NCBI GenBank assembly: GCA_021780315.1
Contig: JAJXYY010000026.1
Location: forward strand, 62,001 to 126,000
DNA: 64,000 nt
Reading direction: 5' to 3'
DNA from: Acidobacteriota bacterium
Lineage (GTDB): Bacteria > Acidobacteriota > Terriglobia > Terriglobales > Acidobacteriaceae
Part shown: one piece after another, positions 1 through 8,144 of the stretch
Numbering within the stretch: position 1 is the first letter of the stretch
Layout of the letters: each line of letters begins with the position of its first letter
Made by a program: the position numbers and the translations under genes
The notes under the pieces: model-generated
Told to the model about the DNA's origin: nothing
The model's database searches: none
The model's input: only the letters and a program-made list of their open reading frames with translations

Positions 1-1811
1 AGCCCGCCATCACCATCCAGCAGCGGATGAATCAACACACGACCTAGCGACTGCCGCACACTCTCCACCAGGTGAACAATATTCTTCGACTGCTGCGCCG
101 CCTCGACCAGTACCTCCAGAATCGCGCCCAGATCGCGGATCGACACCTGCTCCCGCAGTAACTGTTGCAAAACCCGCTGTACCTCGCCTAGCGTCATCAG
201 CTTTGGGATCAACTCCTCCACCAGCTTTGGATAGCTCTCATTCATGCTGTCCAGCAGCCGTTTCACCTCCTGCCTCCCCAGCAACTCATGGGCATGCCGC
301 CGTATCAACTCGCCTAGATGCGTCCCAATCACCGTCGTCTGATCCACCACAGAGTAGCCCGCCGCCAGTGCCGACTCTTCCAATCCCGGCTGAATCCACC
401 GCGCCATCACTCCAAATGCCGGCTCCTTCGTCTCTACGCCCGGCAGGGCACGAGCCTTAGGATCTGCACTCACCGCAAGCAGGCAGTTCTGCTCCGTCTG
501 CCAACGCGCAACCTCCACTCCCCGTAGGCTCACCACATATTCCCGCGGCTTCAATCGCAGATTGTCCGTGATGTGAACCGCTGGCACAATGAATCCCAAC
601 TCCGTTGCCATATGCCGCCGCAGGGCCCGAACTCGATTCAGCATCTGTCCACCCTGCTTCTCATCCACCAGCGGAATCAGTTGAAATCCAATCTCCAGCG
701 TCAATTCATCCATCCGCAGCAACGACGCCAGATTCTCTCCCTTCGCCGTCTCTGCTCCCTTGGCAGTCCCAGCCGCTCCCGCACTGCCAACATTGGTCTC
801 TTCCTCCGCAACCAGCGCGTCCTCCCCCGCATTCGGCAGCCGCCGAGCTATCAGAGCTACACCCACCGCCATCACCACAAACGACAGCTTCGGCAAACCC
901 GGAATCATCGCCAGCCCCAGCAATACACCACAGGCGATCCACAACGTATTTCGCCCACGCAGCAACTGTGTTCCCAGTTCGTCGTTCAACGATCCTGCCG
1001 ACGAAGCCCGAGTCAACACCATGCCTCCTGCAATAGAAACCAGCAGGCTGGGGATCATCGTGACCAGCCCATCCCCAACCGTCAGGATCGTGTATGTCTT
1101 CACCGCAGTCGCGAGGTCCGCGCCCTGCTGCAACACACCGATCAGCAGCCCAGCAATAATGTTGATTCCCGTAATCAAGATCGTCGCTAGCGAATCGCGT
1201 TGATTGAACTTCGCTGCACCGTCCATCGCGCCGTAGAACTCAGCCTCTCGCGCAATCGCCTGACGACGCTTCCGCGCCCCCTGCTCGTCAATCAATCCGG
1301 CATTCATGTCCGCATCGATAGCCATCTGCTTGCCAGGAAGTGCATCCAGCGTGAACCGCGCCGTCACCTCCGCTGTGCGAACCGCACCGTGGCTTACCAC
1401 CAGAAACTGGATCGCAACCAAAGCCAGAAACAACACAAACCCCACCACGTAGTTGCCGCCCACGACAAACTGGCCAAACGCTTCAATCACCGCGCCGGCA
1501 GCGTGGGTTCCCTCGTGTCCATGCAGCAGAATCCTGCGACTGGAGGCCAGATTCAACGACAACCGAAATAAGGTCAGCAACAACAGCAACGTCGGAAACA
1601 CCGAGAAGTCCACCGCGCGTCGCACCTGCACCGCAGTCAGAAACACAATCACCGACGCCGTAATCGATGCCGCCAGCAGCACATCCAGCACCACGCTTGG
1701 CACTGGAATAATCATCACAAACACCATGCTGATTGCCGTCACCGGTAGCAGTAAAACACGCAGCTTCGAGCCCATCGCGCCGCGCTGCAGTCCTCCCGTC
1801 GCTTCACTCAC
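1..1811 (-). CDS. flhA: Flagellar export gate protein FlhA (3' end outside window)
   Basis: FlhA forms the nonameric ring of the flagellar type III export gate: an N-terminal membrane part and a large cytoplasmic domain that docks chaperone-substrate complexes. About 603 codons are visible, against roughly 690 in the family, so the last part of the protein is cut off by the window edge. Reverse-strand translation gives hydrophobic N-terminal segments and, close to the edge, the typical C-terminal string SIRDLGAILEVLVE. The chosen start is a GTG that overlaps the flhB stop as GTGA. The in-frame neighbour ATG at 1813 cannot be used because it runs straight into TGA. It is the last visible gene of the fliL-to-flhA transcription unit. 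Confidence 0.95.
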   Translation of the reverse strand, partial: MSEATGGLQRGAMGSKLRVLLLPVTAISMVFVMIIPVPSVVLDVLLAASITASVIVFLTAVQVRRAVDFSVFPTLLLLLTLFRLSLNLASSRRILLHGHEGTHAAGAVIEAFGQFVVGGNYVVGFVLFLALVAIQFLVVSHGAVRTAEVTARFTLDALPGKQMAIDADMNAGLIDEQGARKRRQAIAREAEFYGAMDGAAKFNQRDSLATILITGINIIAGLLIGVLQQGADLATAVKTYTILTVGDGLVTMIPSLLVSIAGGMVLTRASSAGSLNDELGTQLLRGRNTLWIACGVLLGLAMIPGLPKLSFVVMAVGVALIARRLPNAGEDALVAEEETNVGSAGAAGTAKGAETAKGENLASLLRMDELTLEIGFQLIPLVDEKQGGQMLNRVRALRRHMATELGFIVPAVHITDNLRLKPREYVVSLRGVEVARWQTEQNCLLAVSADPKARALPGVETKEPAFGVMARWIQPGLEESALAAGYSVVDQTTVIGTHLGELIRRHAHELLGRQEVKRLLDSMNESYPKLVEELIPKLMTLGEVQRVLQQLLREQVSIRDLGAILEVLVEAAQQSKNIVHLVESVRQSLGRVLIHPLLDGDGG

Positions 1812-2950
1812 ATCCCACCTCCAAAGCCATGCAATCCCATCGCGGCCGATCCAGTCTGCGTCGCCCGCAGCCGCATCGCCTCCATCTGTCGCTCACGACG
1901 CATTCGCTCTTCCGTCATTTGTCGATACAGGTAAGCAAGAATGCCCGCCACCGCTGCATACAACTCGTATGGGATCGACTGCCCGGGCTCCACCGATCGG
2001 TACAAACTCCTTGCCAGTGGCGGGTTTTCAATCATCGGAATCCCCAGCCAGCAGGCCTCTTCCCGAATCTCCGCTGCCAGCAGATCGCGTCCCTTCGCCA
2101 GTACCGTCGGAGCCTGCATCGTCTCGAAACTGAACTCCAGCGCCACCGCATAATGTGTGGGATTAGTAATAACTACAGTCGCTCGGCTCATATCCGCCTT
2201 CACCTTGCGCCGCCGCATCGCAGCCTGTATCTGTCGAATCTTGCCTTTGATCAGCGGGTTGCCCATGGCATCGCGCATCTCGTCGCGCATCTCCTGCTTG
2301 CTCATCTTCAGCCGCTGGTTCCAACTCCTCCACTCCATCGCATAGTCCAGCGCAGACCACGCCAACGTCACCCAGGCAGCATCCACCATTAGTCCGTATG
2401 CGGTTGAGAACATCGCCGGTAGCCGCAACAGACTCATCACCGGCATCGGCAGCATTAGGTTCTTTATCGCACGCCAACCCACCACCGCCATCACGCTCGC
2501 AGGCACCAGCGACTTAACGATCCGCGTTGCCGACCGCAGACTGAACAGGTTTCCTACATTTGTCGCCACATTCAGCCGGCTGAACCTCAACTCCAACGCC
2601 TCCGGATGAATCGACACGCCTCCACCCTGGGCCACACCAACCGCGAGTACACCTGCAAAGCTCGCGGCCATCACCAGCGCCAGCGGCATCAGCGCAGGCA
2701 TCAACGACCGCCGAACCGCCTCCTGCCACGGCATCTCACCCTCGCCATGCAGCAGCGTTGCCGCTCGCACACTCTCGACATATACCTTCCCCCAACTCGC
2801 AACAAACCCGTGCGACATCGCCCCAAGCATCAACATGCCCCCTAGCATCGCAATCGCCGAAAGCAACTCCCGGCTGCGTACCTGGTCGCCTTTTTCCTTG
2901 GCTTTCTGCTTGCGCTGCGGTGTTGCCTGCTCCGTCCCCTTCTCGCTCAA
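1808..2950 (-). CDS. flhB: Flagellar export switch protein FlhB
   Basis: FlhB switches the export apparatus from rod/hook to filament substrates by autocleavage. The 380-residue reading has the usual charged N-terminus (SEKGTEQATPQRKQKAKEKG), four hydrophobic segments, and the autocleavage motif NPTH at about residues 263-266 within VVITNPTHYAVAL. The start is a TTG whose last bases form the fliR stop (TTGA overlap). A longer in-frame extension back to 3019 exists, but it would lie inside fliR and adds residues that do not look like FlhB. Length and motif agree with the family. Confidence 0.95.
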   Translation of the reverse strand: MSEKGTEQATPQRKQKAKEKGDQVRSRELLSAIAMLGGMLMLGAMSHGFVASWGKVYVESVRAATLLHGEGEMPWQEAVRRSLMPALMPLALVMAASFAGVLAVGVAQGGGVSIHPEALELRFSRLNVATNVGNLFSLRSATRIVKSLVPASVMAVVGWRAIKNLMLPMPVMSLLRLPAMFSTAYGLMVDAAWVTLAWSALDYAMEWRSWNQRLKMSKQEMRDEMRDAMGNPLIKGKIRQIQAAMRRRKVKADMSRATVVITNPTHYAVALEFSFETMQAPTVLAKGRDLLAAEIREEACWLGIPMIENPPLARSLYRSVEPGQSIPYELYAAVAGILAYLYRQMTEERMRRERQMEAMRLRATQTGSAAMGLHGFGGGM

Positions 2951-3729
2951 GGCTTCACCAGCGCACTTTCGGCCGCATGTAGCAGCGCGGTAAAGTGTCG
3001 TTCGATCCAGGTGGGCCACACTGCCAAACTTCCGATCATGACCCCGTAGGCGATCATCGTCTTCACCGGAATACCCACGATCATCGCAGGCAACTGCGGT
3101 GAAAGCCTCGCCACCACGGCCACAGTAACTTCTACCGTCAACCCTGCCGCCAGCACAGGTGCTGACAGTTGTAGCCCTGCTAGAAATATCCCCCCTGCCA
3201 TCCTCACCAGTGCTGCCGCGCTAGTCACATCCATCACGCCACGTCCTACCGGAACCACGGCAAAGCTTCGCGCCACCGCAGCCAATAAAGTGCGATCCAG
3301 CCCGCTCCCAATGATCACCAACAGTCCAAGCCAGTTCAGCATCTGTCCCAACACCGGCGTCTCCACCTTGGAGTTGGGATCCAGCAGGTTCACCAGAGAA
3401 AAGCTGAACTGCATTCCCAGCACGGCTCCTACAAACATCAACGCCTCATTCAAAAGCGAGAGTGACATCCCAAACACCAGTCCAACGCTCAACTCACCCA
3501 GCAAAGCCTTCATCTCCAATACGGCATGGGCACCGGGCACCACAGAAACCGCAGGTGCCAGAAGCACAGTCATAGCAAGCACCAAACCTGTCTTGATACG
3601 CGGTGCTACTGCAGCAGAGGAGAACAGTGGCGCAAACACCATCAAGCCGCTCAGGCGGATCATGACCAGCATGGCTGCGCTCAGGTACTGTGGCCAATTG
3701 TGGATAAGGGAACTCGCATCCTGCGTCAT
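2947..3729 (-). CDS. fliR: Flagellar export gate protein FliR
   Basis: FliR is one of the three integral membrane subunits (FliP5FliQ4FliR1) of the export channel. The 260-residue product is strongly hydrophobic with about six membrane segments. It carries the typical region after the first helix (RLSGLMVFAPLFSS) and an N-P-containing loop (LDPNSKVETPVLGQ). The start chosen is the ATG at 3729, a few bases after the fliQ stop, which gives the usual family length; an upstream extension to 3804 would overlap fliQ completely at its end. The stop overlaps the flhB TTG start. Confidence 0.93.
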   Translation of the reverse strand: MTQDASSLIHNWPQYLSAAMLVMIRLSGLMVFAPLFSSAAVAPRIKTGLVLAMTVLLAPAVSVVPGAHAVLEMKALLGELSVGLVFGMSLSLLNEALMFVGAVLGMQFSFSLVNLLDPNSKVETPVLGQMLNWLGLLVIIGSGLDRTLLAAVARSFAVVPVGRGVMDVTSAAALVRMAGGIFLAGLQLSAPVLAAGLTVEVTVAVVARLSPQLPAMIVGIPVKTMIAYGVMIGSLAVWPTWIERHFTALLHAAESALVKP

Positions 3730-3734
3730 GACAT

Positions 3735-4004
3735 TCAGCCCAGATACCGATGAAAATTGGTGAAGAGATGCAGCGTATAAGTCACCAGGCGATGAATCGT
3801 CCATGGCAACGTCACCATCGCCACAACAAAAACAGCTACCAGTCGTGGCACTGCGGTCAATGTCTGCTCCTGCACACTGGTCAATGTCTGTGCCAGACTC
3901 ACCAGTAAGCTGATCAACGCAGCTGATACCAGCAAAGGCGCGCTCAGAATCATCGCTTCCACCAGCAACTTCCGAATTATCTCCACCGTCTGGTCCGGTC
4001 CCAT
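3735..4004 (-). CDS. fliQ: Flagellar export gate protein FliQ
   Basis: This 89-residue protein has two long hydrophobic helices and the family's N-terminal pattern (MGPDQTVEIIRKLLVEAM) followed by SAPLLVSAALISLLVSLAQTL-type residues. FliQ assembles with FliP and FliR into the substrate channel. It lies between fliP and fliR in the canonical order, with gaps of 13 and 5 bases. Length is normal for the family. Confidence 0.94.
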   Translation of the reverse strand: MGPDQTVEIIRKLLVEAMILSAPLLVSAALISLLVSLAQTLTSVQEQTLTAVPRLVAVFVVAMVTLPWTIHRLVTYTLHLFTNFHRYLG

Positions 4005-4017
4005 AGCATCCTTCTTC

Positions 4018-4899
4018 TTAGAAGCTCTTAATCAATTGATCTGCCAACAGATTCCAGCCATCCACCATCACAAACAGCAGAATCTTCAACGGAGTCGAGA
4101 TTACGACCGGCGGCAATTGCATCATGCCAATCGATGTAGTCACACTCGCCACCATCAGATCCACCAGCAGAAACGGCAGAAACAAAACTGCTCCTATCTG
4201 AAAGCCAGCCTTCAACTCGCTCAGTATGTAAGCCGGAACCACCACCTGGATCGGTAGATCGTCCCTGGTCTCCGGACGCTCAGCCATCCCCGCTGCGGCA
4301 AACACTGCCAGATCTTTCTCTCTGGCATACCGCAGCATGTACGCCTTTACCGGCTTCTCCCCTAAATCCATCGCATCGGCACCACTTACCGTACCTGCCT
4401 GATATGGAGCGATTGCTTGCTGCTCAACTTGTAACAACACTGGTTGCATAAGAAACCATGTCATCATGAGTGCCAGCCCCATCAAAACCTGATTCGATGG
4501 AGCAGTTTGCGTCCCAAGCGCCTGCCGCAGAAAATGAAACACCACCAACAGGCGTACCAGTGGAGTCATAGACAACAGCAGGGCAGGTACAAGTGTCAGT
4601 AAAGTCAGCCCTAGCACAATGGACCAAGGCACGCTCTTGTTCTGCGACAGCTCCGTCGCAATAGACTCTGTTTTAGGTGTCTCGACAGCCAATCCCCTCC
4701 TCACATCTACATGGCTGGGCACTCGTTCACGCGGCATTCCCTTGGCAAGTCCACGGGAACCTCGGTTCACCCAATACGAACCTCCCACCCCACGGTCTGC
4801 TCTTGCCGAATCCCTGCCTCCTGCTTCTGCATGTAACCGCGCCGTCAGGCTAGTCATCAGCAGCAACCCCAGCATAAATACTCTGAGCGAGCCAATCAC
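4018..4899 (-). CDS. fliP: Flagellar export gate protein FliP
   Basis: FliP forms the pentameric core of the export gate. The 293-residue product begins with a cleavable-type hydrophobic signal, continues with a polar stretch of about 60 residues, and then shows the conserved membrane core: LTLLTLVPALLLSMTPLVRL, the SNQVLMGLALMMTWFLM helix, and a C-terminal region ending in PLKILLFVMVDGWNLL. The start is a GTG overlapping the fliO stop (GTGA), which implies coupled translation. A longer in-frame start at 5007 would bury most of the extension inside fliO and is not preferred. Confidence 0.94.
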   Translation of the reverse strand: MIGSLRVFMLGLLLMTSLTARLHAEAGGRDSARADRGVGGSYWVNRGSRGLAKGMPRERVPSHVDVRRGLAVETPKTESIATELSQNKSVPWSIVLGLTLLTLVPALLLSMTPLVRLLVVFHFLRQALGTQTAPSNQVLMGLALMMTWFLMQPVLLQVEQQAIAPYQAGTVSGADAMDLGEKPVKAYMLRYAREKDLAVFAAAGMAERPETRDDLPIQVVVPAYILSELKAGFQIGAVLFLPFLLVDLMVASVTTSIGMMQLPPVVISTPLKILLFVMVDGWNLLADQLIKSF

Positions 4900-5216
4900 T
4901 GATGCCTCCCTGTGCGCTTCTCCTGCGATGATCCCGGTTGATTCAAAGGAACAATTGAATCCACGCTCTCCGGGCCGCCTCCGACCAGGTAATGTTGTCC
5001 ATGGCACACCACCAGCATCAACTGCCGCTTCGCCCCCAACTGGAGTGTCTCAACCAGTTTCATCTCCGCGGTCGGTCTCGTACCCGTCCAACTGCGACTC
5101 CTGTACATGTGAATGAGCCAATCCGCCAGGCCTCTACCGCGTTTATCTACCGCCGGTGTCGTGCCGTTTACTGTCTGTGCTGCTGGCTGCATCGCAAGCT
5201 CCCTTGAAAAACTCAT
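4896..5216 (-). CDS. fliO: FliO-like flagellar biosynthesis protein
   Basis: FliO helps FliP assemble into the export gate. It is assigned from position (between fliN and fliP) and from the C-terminal pattern MKLVETLQLGAKRQLMLVVC followed by a VGGGPESVDSIVPL tail, which is the cytoplasmic domain of the family. The 106-residue reading starts at an ATG preceded by GGTGGA about ten bases upstream. No membrane-spanning segment is visible before this domain, although typical FliO proteins have one; an alternative start at 5258 does not supply one either. Sequence conservation in FliO is low, so the symbol is moderately certain. Confidence 0.75.
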   Translation of the reverse strand: MSFSRELAMQPAAQTVNGTTPAVDKRGRGLADWLIHMYRSRSWTGTRPTAEMKLVETLQLGAKRQLMLVVCHGQHYLVGGGPESVDSIVPLNQPGSSQEKRTGRHQ

Positions 5217-5232
5217 GCCGTATCTTCCACCG

Positions 5233-5559
5233 TTATGCCAGACGAGTAAGCCGTACACCGATCACTTGCTCAATCACTTCAAATTCACACCAGCCTAGTT
5301 TCACCACTCCAGTTGCCAATGGCAGGTCTTCCGTATGCGCCCACTCACTTCCAAACACCTGACCCACGCTCAGCCCAAGCAGATGCTGAACCGTGAAGTG
5401 GCTCAGAGGAATGGAGACAGTGAGATGTAATGGAAGCTGTGACAGGACTGGCCAGGCGTGATGTCTGTCTATCTGCAACATCGTCGGCAATATCTCTTGC
5501 GCAGTAGCGCCATGCAATGCCAACTGAGTCGGTAATATCGTAGCGGCCTTATCACTCAT
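5233..5559 (-). CDS. fliN: Flagellar motor switch protein FliN (SpoA domain)
   Basis: A short protein of about 108 residues consisting largely of one SpoA (surface presentation of antigens) domain: LPLHLTVSIPLSHFTVQHLL, then GQVFGSEW, and a terminal EVIEQVIGVRLTRL. FliN lies at the bottom of the C-ring and binds FliH and FliM. The ATG at 5559 is preferred because GGAG lies five bases upstream. ATG 5571 and TTG 5574, which overlap the fliL stop, are alternatives that add four or five residues. The expected neighbour fliM is missing here. The length argues for FliN rather than FliM. Confidence 0.85.
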   Translation of the reverse strand: MSDKAATILPTQLALHGATAQEILPTMLQIDRHHAWPVLSQLPLHLTVSIPLSHFTVQHLLGLSVGQVFGSEWAHTEDLPLATGVVKLGWCEFEVIEQVIGVRLTRLA

Positions 5560-5570
5560 ACCCTCTCCCA

Positions 5571-6137
5571 TCAACGCTGGACTAGAAATTCGCCGAAGTA
5601 GATGTCCAACACTGGAACCTCGCCATTGTGCTGCTTCAGTGCAGCCTTCAAGGCTTCCTTCAAAGCGCTCTTTCCATCTGCCGCCAGTAAAGTATCTGCA
5701 CTCTGCCGCCCCAGGACATCCAGAACCGTATCGCGCAGGGCTGCGTCCGGCTTGGCCGCACCATTACCTTCTTTAGGCTTTTCTTCAGCCGCCTTGGTTC
5801 CCTTCGGCTGGCCCGGATCGGCGACTTTCAATGTCACCGCAACTCGCAGATAGGCCTTGCCACCTGCATCCGCCAGATTCACCACCATCGGCTCTAACTC
5901 CACCGGATGACTCACAATCTTTACCGGCTCAAGCTTGGCAGTAGCTGCGGTGGGGGCGTTGGAGGCCGGCAGTGCCAACTTGCCGCTGCGCACAAGATAG
6001 TAGCCAACTCCGCCCAGCAGTACGACTGAAATAACGATCGCTGCCATCACCGCAATCAGAAGTGGAATGAGAGCTAACTTCGATGCGCTCTCCGGGCTGG
6101 GTTTCTCTAACGTTGAGGTAGGTGATGTCGTTGCCAT
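5571..6137 (-). CDS. fliL: Flagellar basal body-associated protein FliL
   Basis: FliL is a single-pass inner membrane protein that surrounds the stator and supports motor torque. The 188-residue product has a short polar N-terminus, one strong membrane helix at about residues 22-50, an alanine/proline linker, and a periplasmic domain with the family pattern (PMVVNLAD, AYLRVAVTLKV) and the C-terminal GEFLVQR resembling the family's YFTEFVVQ ending. A lysine/glutamate-rich insertion (about residues 120-135) interrupts the domain. ATG 6137 is preceded by TAGGGA. An upstream ATG at 6152 is possible. It is the first gene after a terminator, so likely the head of the second flagellar transcription unit. 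Confidence 0.9.
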   Translation of the reverse strand: MATTSPTSTLEKPSPESASKLALIPLLIAVMAAIVISVVLLGGVGYYLVRSGKLALPASNAPTAATAKLEPVKIVSHPVELEPMVVNLADAGGKAYLRVAVTLKVADPGQPKGTKAAEEKPKEGNGAAKPDAALRDTVLDVLGRQSADTLLAADGKSALKEALKAALKQHNGEVPVLDIYFGEFLVQR

Positions 6138-6231
6138 AGTCCCTACATCCATCGCATGTGAGTGGCCAACTTAGGCCAGGCGTGGATAAGAAGTTCCACA
6201 CGGAAACTGAGGCTTCCTGGCCACAACTGAG

Positions 6232-6283
6232 AAAACGGGATGCTGGTCATTGGAGTATCCCTCTCCAACTTGCATCCCGTTTT
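6232..6283. terminator. Hairpin terminator between flgE and fliL
   Basis: AAAACGGGATGC (6232-6243) pairs perfectly with GCATCCCGTTTT (6272-6283). Inside the loop, TTGGAG (6250-6255) pairs with CTCCAA (6263-6268), giving a two-storey hairpin. On the minus strand the distal arm ends in TTTT. It lies about 35 bases after the flgE stop and about 95 bases before the fliL start, the right place to end the flgB-flgE transcript. Confidence 0.75.
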
Positions 6284-6316
6284 TTGCGGACCGTTCTGTA
6301 GCGAGCTAATCTATGC

Positions 6317-7543
6317 CTAACGAATCATGCCGATCACATCTTGTGCCACGGTATCGAATGTCGTTACAGTCTTTGAATTGGCCTCAAAGGCTCGTTGCGC
6401 CACAATCAGGTCGGAGAACTCAGTCGAGATATTCACGTTGGATTGCTCCAGGGCGCTGTCCTGAATCGTCGCTCGGCCACCTGCTCCCGCAACGCCAAAG
6501 CTTGCCAGACCCGATGCAGCCGTCGTCACATAGTTGTTGTTGCCAGTCAAAGTAAGTCCCTGCTCATTGGCCACCGAAGCAACAGCTACCTGTCCGATAT
6601 TGGTTGTCTGCCCGTTGCTGAACGTTGCCGTGATCAGGCCCGTAGAATCCACCGCAAAGCTTTGGTAGATGCCACTTGCGAATCCATCTTGACTGCTGGC
6701 AGTCGTCGTCGATGCTGCTGTCGATTGGCTGATCATCGGATTACTGCTTGCATCGTACAAATTCCAATTGAAGCTGAGATTGCTGGCTCCGTCCGTCAAA
6801 CCACCAAAGGCAATCCCGCCTACACTGGACGCAGGCGACGTCAGCTTTCCTGCTGCATTAAAGCTCAATGTGCCCGTATTGCCGCTGGCAGTTGCTGCAT
6901 CGGCAGTCGGTAGTGTCACTGCATAGCCCCAGGTATTCGCACCCGTCTTCGTGTAGGTCACGGTCGCAACATGGCTCTGTCCTAACGAGTCATACATTGT
7001 CAGCGGAGTAGCAAACTGCGTACCCACTGTAGCTCCTGCATTCAAGTTCGCGGTGATGGAGAAACTCTGCGTCGCCTTGGCCGATTCCGTCGATCCAACC
7101 GGCAGGGTCAACGGCGACAATGTGGTGTTTCCGCTCACCACTCCATTCACCGCAGGATAGCCCAACACTTGAGCACCATCTACTGTTGTCAACGTGCCCT
7201 GCGAGTTCAACTGAAAATTTCCTGCCCGCGTCAACGACTGGACACCGCCTTGCTGCACCACAAAGAAACCATCCCCGCTCAACGCCATATCGGTCGCGTT
7301 CCCTGTAGTCGAAAGACTCCCCTGGCCATAGCTCGTTGCCGTCCCCGACACCTTCGTTCCAACCCCCACCTGCAGCGCATTGTTCGAGCCTGAGGTTCCA
7401 ATCTGCTGGTAAAACAGATCTTCAAACGTTGTGCTCTGTTTTTTGAATGCGGTTGTGTTGAGGTTCGCTAAGTTATTGCCCACCGTATTCAGTTCTACCG
7501 AATCGGCCTGTAGTCCCGTCAAAGCAATTGAAAATGATCCCAT
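6317..7543 (-). CDS. flgE: Flagellar hook protein FlgE
   Basis: FlgE polymerises into the flagellar hook. The 408-residue protein has the N-terminal rod/hook motif (MGSFSIALTGLQADSVELN and NNLANLNTTAFKK), a low-complexity Ser/Thr/Ala/Gly-rich middle typical of hook D1-D2 domains, and the C-terminal coiled segment NVNISTEFSDLIVAQRAF followed by ending FDTVAQDVIGMIR. The ATG at 7543 has AAGGAG eight bases upstream and is clearly better than a 12-residue upstream extension. It follows flgD, the hook cap gene that its assembly needs. Confidence 0.95.
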   Translation of the reverse strand: MGSFSIALTGLQADSVELNTVGNNLANLNTTAFKKQSTTFEDLFYQQIGTSGSNNALQVGVGTKVSGTATSYGQGSLSTTGNATDMALSGDGFFVVQQGGVQSLTRAGNFQLNSQGTLTTVDGAQVLGYPAVNGVVSGNTTLSPLTLPVGSTESAKATQSFSITANLNAGATVGTQFATPLTMYDSLGQSHVATVTYTKTGANTWGYAVTLPTADAATASGNTGTLSFNAAGKLTSPASSVGGIAFGGLTDGASNLSFNWNLYDASSNPMISQSTAASTTTASSQDGFASGIYQSFAVDSTGLITATFSNGQTTNIGQVAVASVANEQGLTLTGNNNYVTTAASGLASFGVAGAGGRATIQDSALEQSNVNISTEFSDLIVAQRAFEANSKTVTTFDTVAQDVIGMIR

Positions 7544-7636
7544 GGCTCTTCTCCTTGTTTTGCTGTCGATTGATGCCATCCGCTCATCGCACTGGCAGCA
7601 ATGAACGGTGTTGGTTGTCTCAAACTCTCGATACAG

Positions 7637-8131
7637 CTACAGCCCTGTCAAAGACTGCAGCATGGCTGCTATATGCCTGATGCCACTCACAGCAGGCGTC
7701 GCTGCCGAAGCAGCAGTGGATGTTGTCGCTGACACCGAAGGTGTAGTAACTGCTGCGGTTGGTGCAGCAATCGGCGCCGTCGCACCTTTCACGGGCTCAA
7801 TGGTCGTCAACCCCTGATTAATCTGCATCAGCTGCTGCAGACTGTTTACTCCCACTAACTGTTGTATGTATGCGTTTGGATCCGTAGGCTGAGTCGGATC
7901 CTGGTTCTTCAGTTCGCTCACCAACAACGTTAGAAAGTCGCTGGAAGTGATCGTCGCTGCTCCGGAGGTAGACGTCGTTGCTCCGCCGCCAGTACTCGTC
8001 ACACTGCTGGCAGACGTGCTGCTACTTACCTTTACGGCAACCTGCCTCGGTGCCAGTGCGCTTGCTACCTTCGCTGCAGCCGAAGAACTCACTGGGCCAA
8101 TCGTATTCATCTGTACAGCATCCATATTCAT
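7637..8131 (-). CDS. flgD: Flagellar hook capping protein FlgD (short form)
   Basis: FlgD is the scaffold that caps the growing hook. The conserved N-terminal domain is plain: SSDFLTLLVSELKNQDPTQP, then DPNAYIQQLVGVNSLQQLMQ. It is preceded by about 60 residues rich in Ser/Thr/Gly. After the conserved part only about 50 low-complexity residues follow, so the tudor-like and Ig-like domains of longer FlgD proteins (about 220-240 residues) are absent. Total 164 residues. It lies between the fliK-like gene and flgE, a common order. Confidence 0.9.
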   Translation of the reverse strand: MNMDAVQMNTIGPVSSSAAAKVASALAPRQVAVKVSSSTSASSVTSTGGGATTSTSGAATITSSDFLTLLVSELKNQDPTQPTDPNAYIQQLVGVNSLQQLMQINQGLTTIEPVKGATAPIAAPTAAVTTPSVSATTSTAASAATPAVSGIRHIAAMLQSLTGL

Positions 8132-8144
8132 CCCCTTTTTCCCT

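Noticed and set aside
5233-5574. The short SpoA gene as a FliM
   Set aside because: Only about 110 residues with a single SpoA domain; FliM needs an additional CheC-like domain of about 200 residues.
6138-6231. Possible sigma-54 promoter upstream of fliL
   Set aside because: TGGCC...GGCC pairs exist on the minus strand, but the GG-to-GC spacing is wrong in every case.
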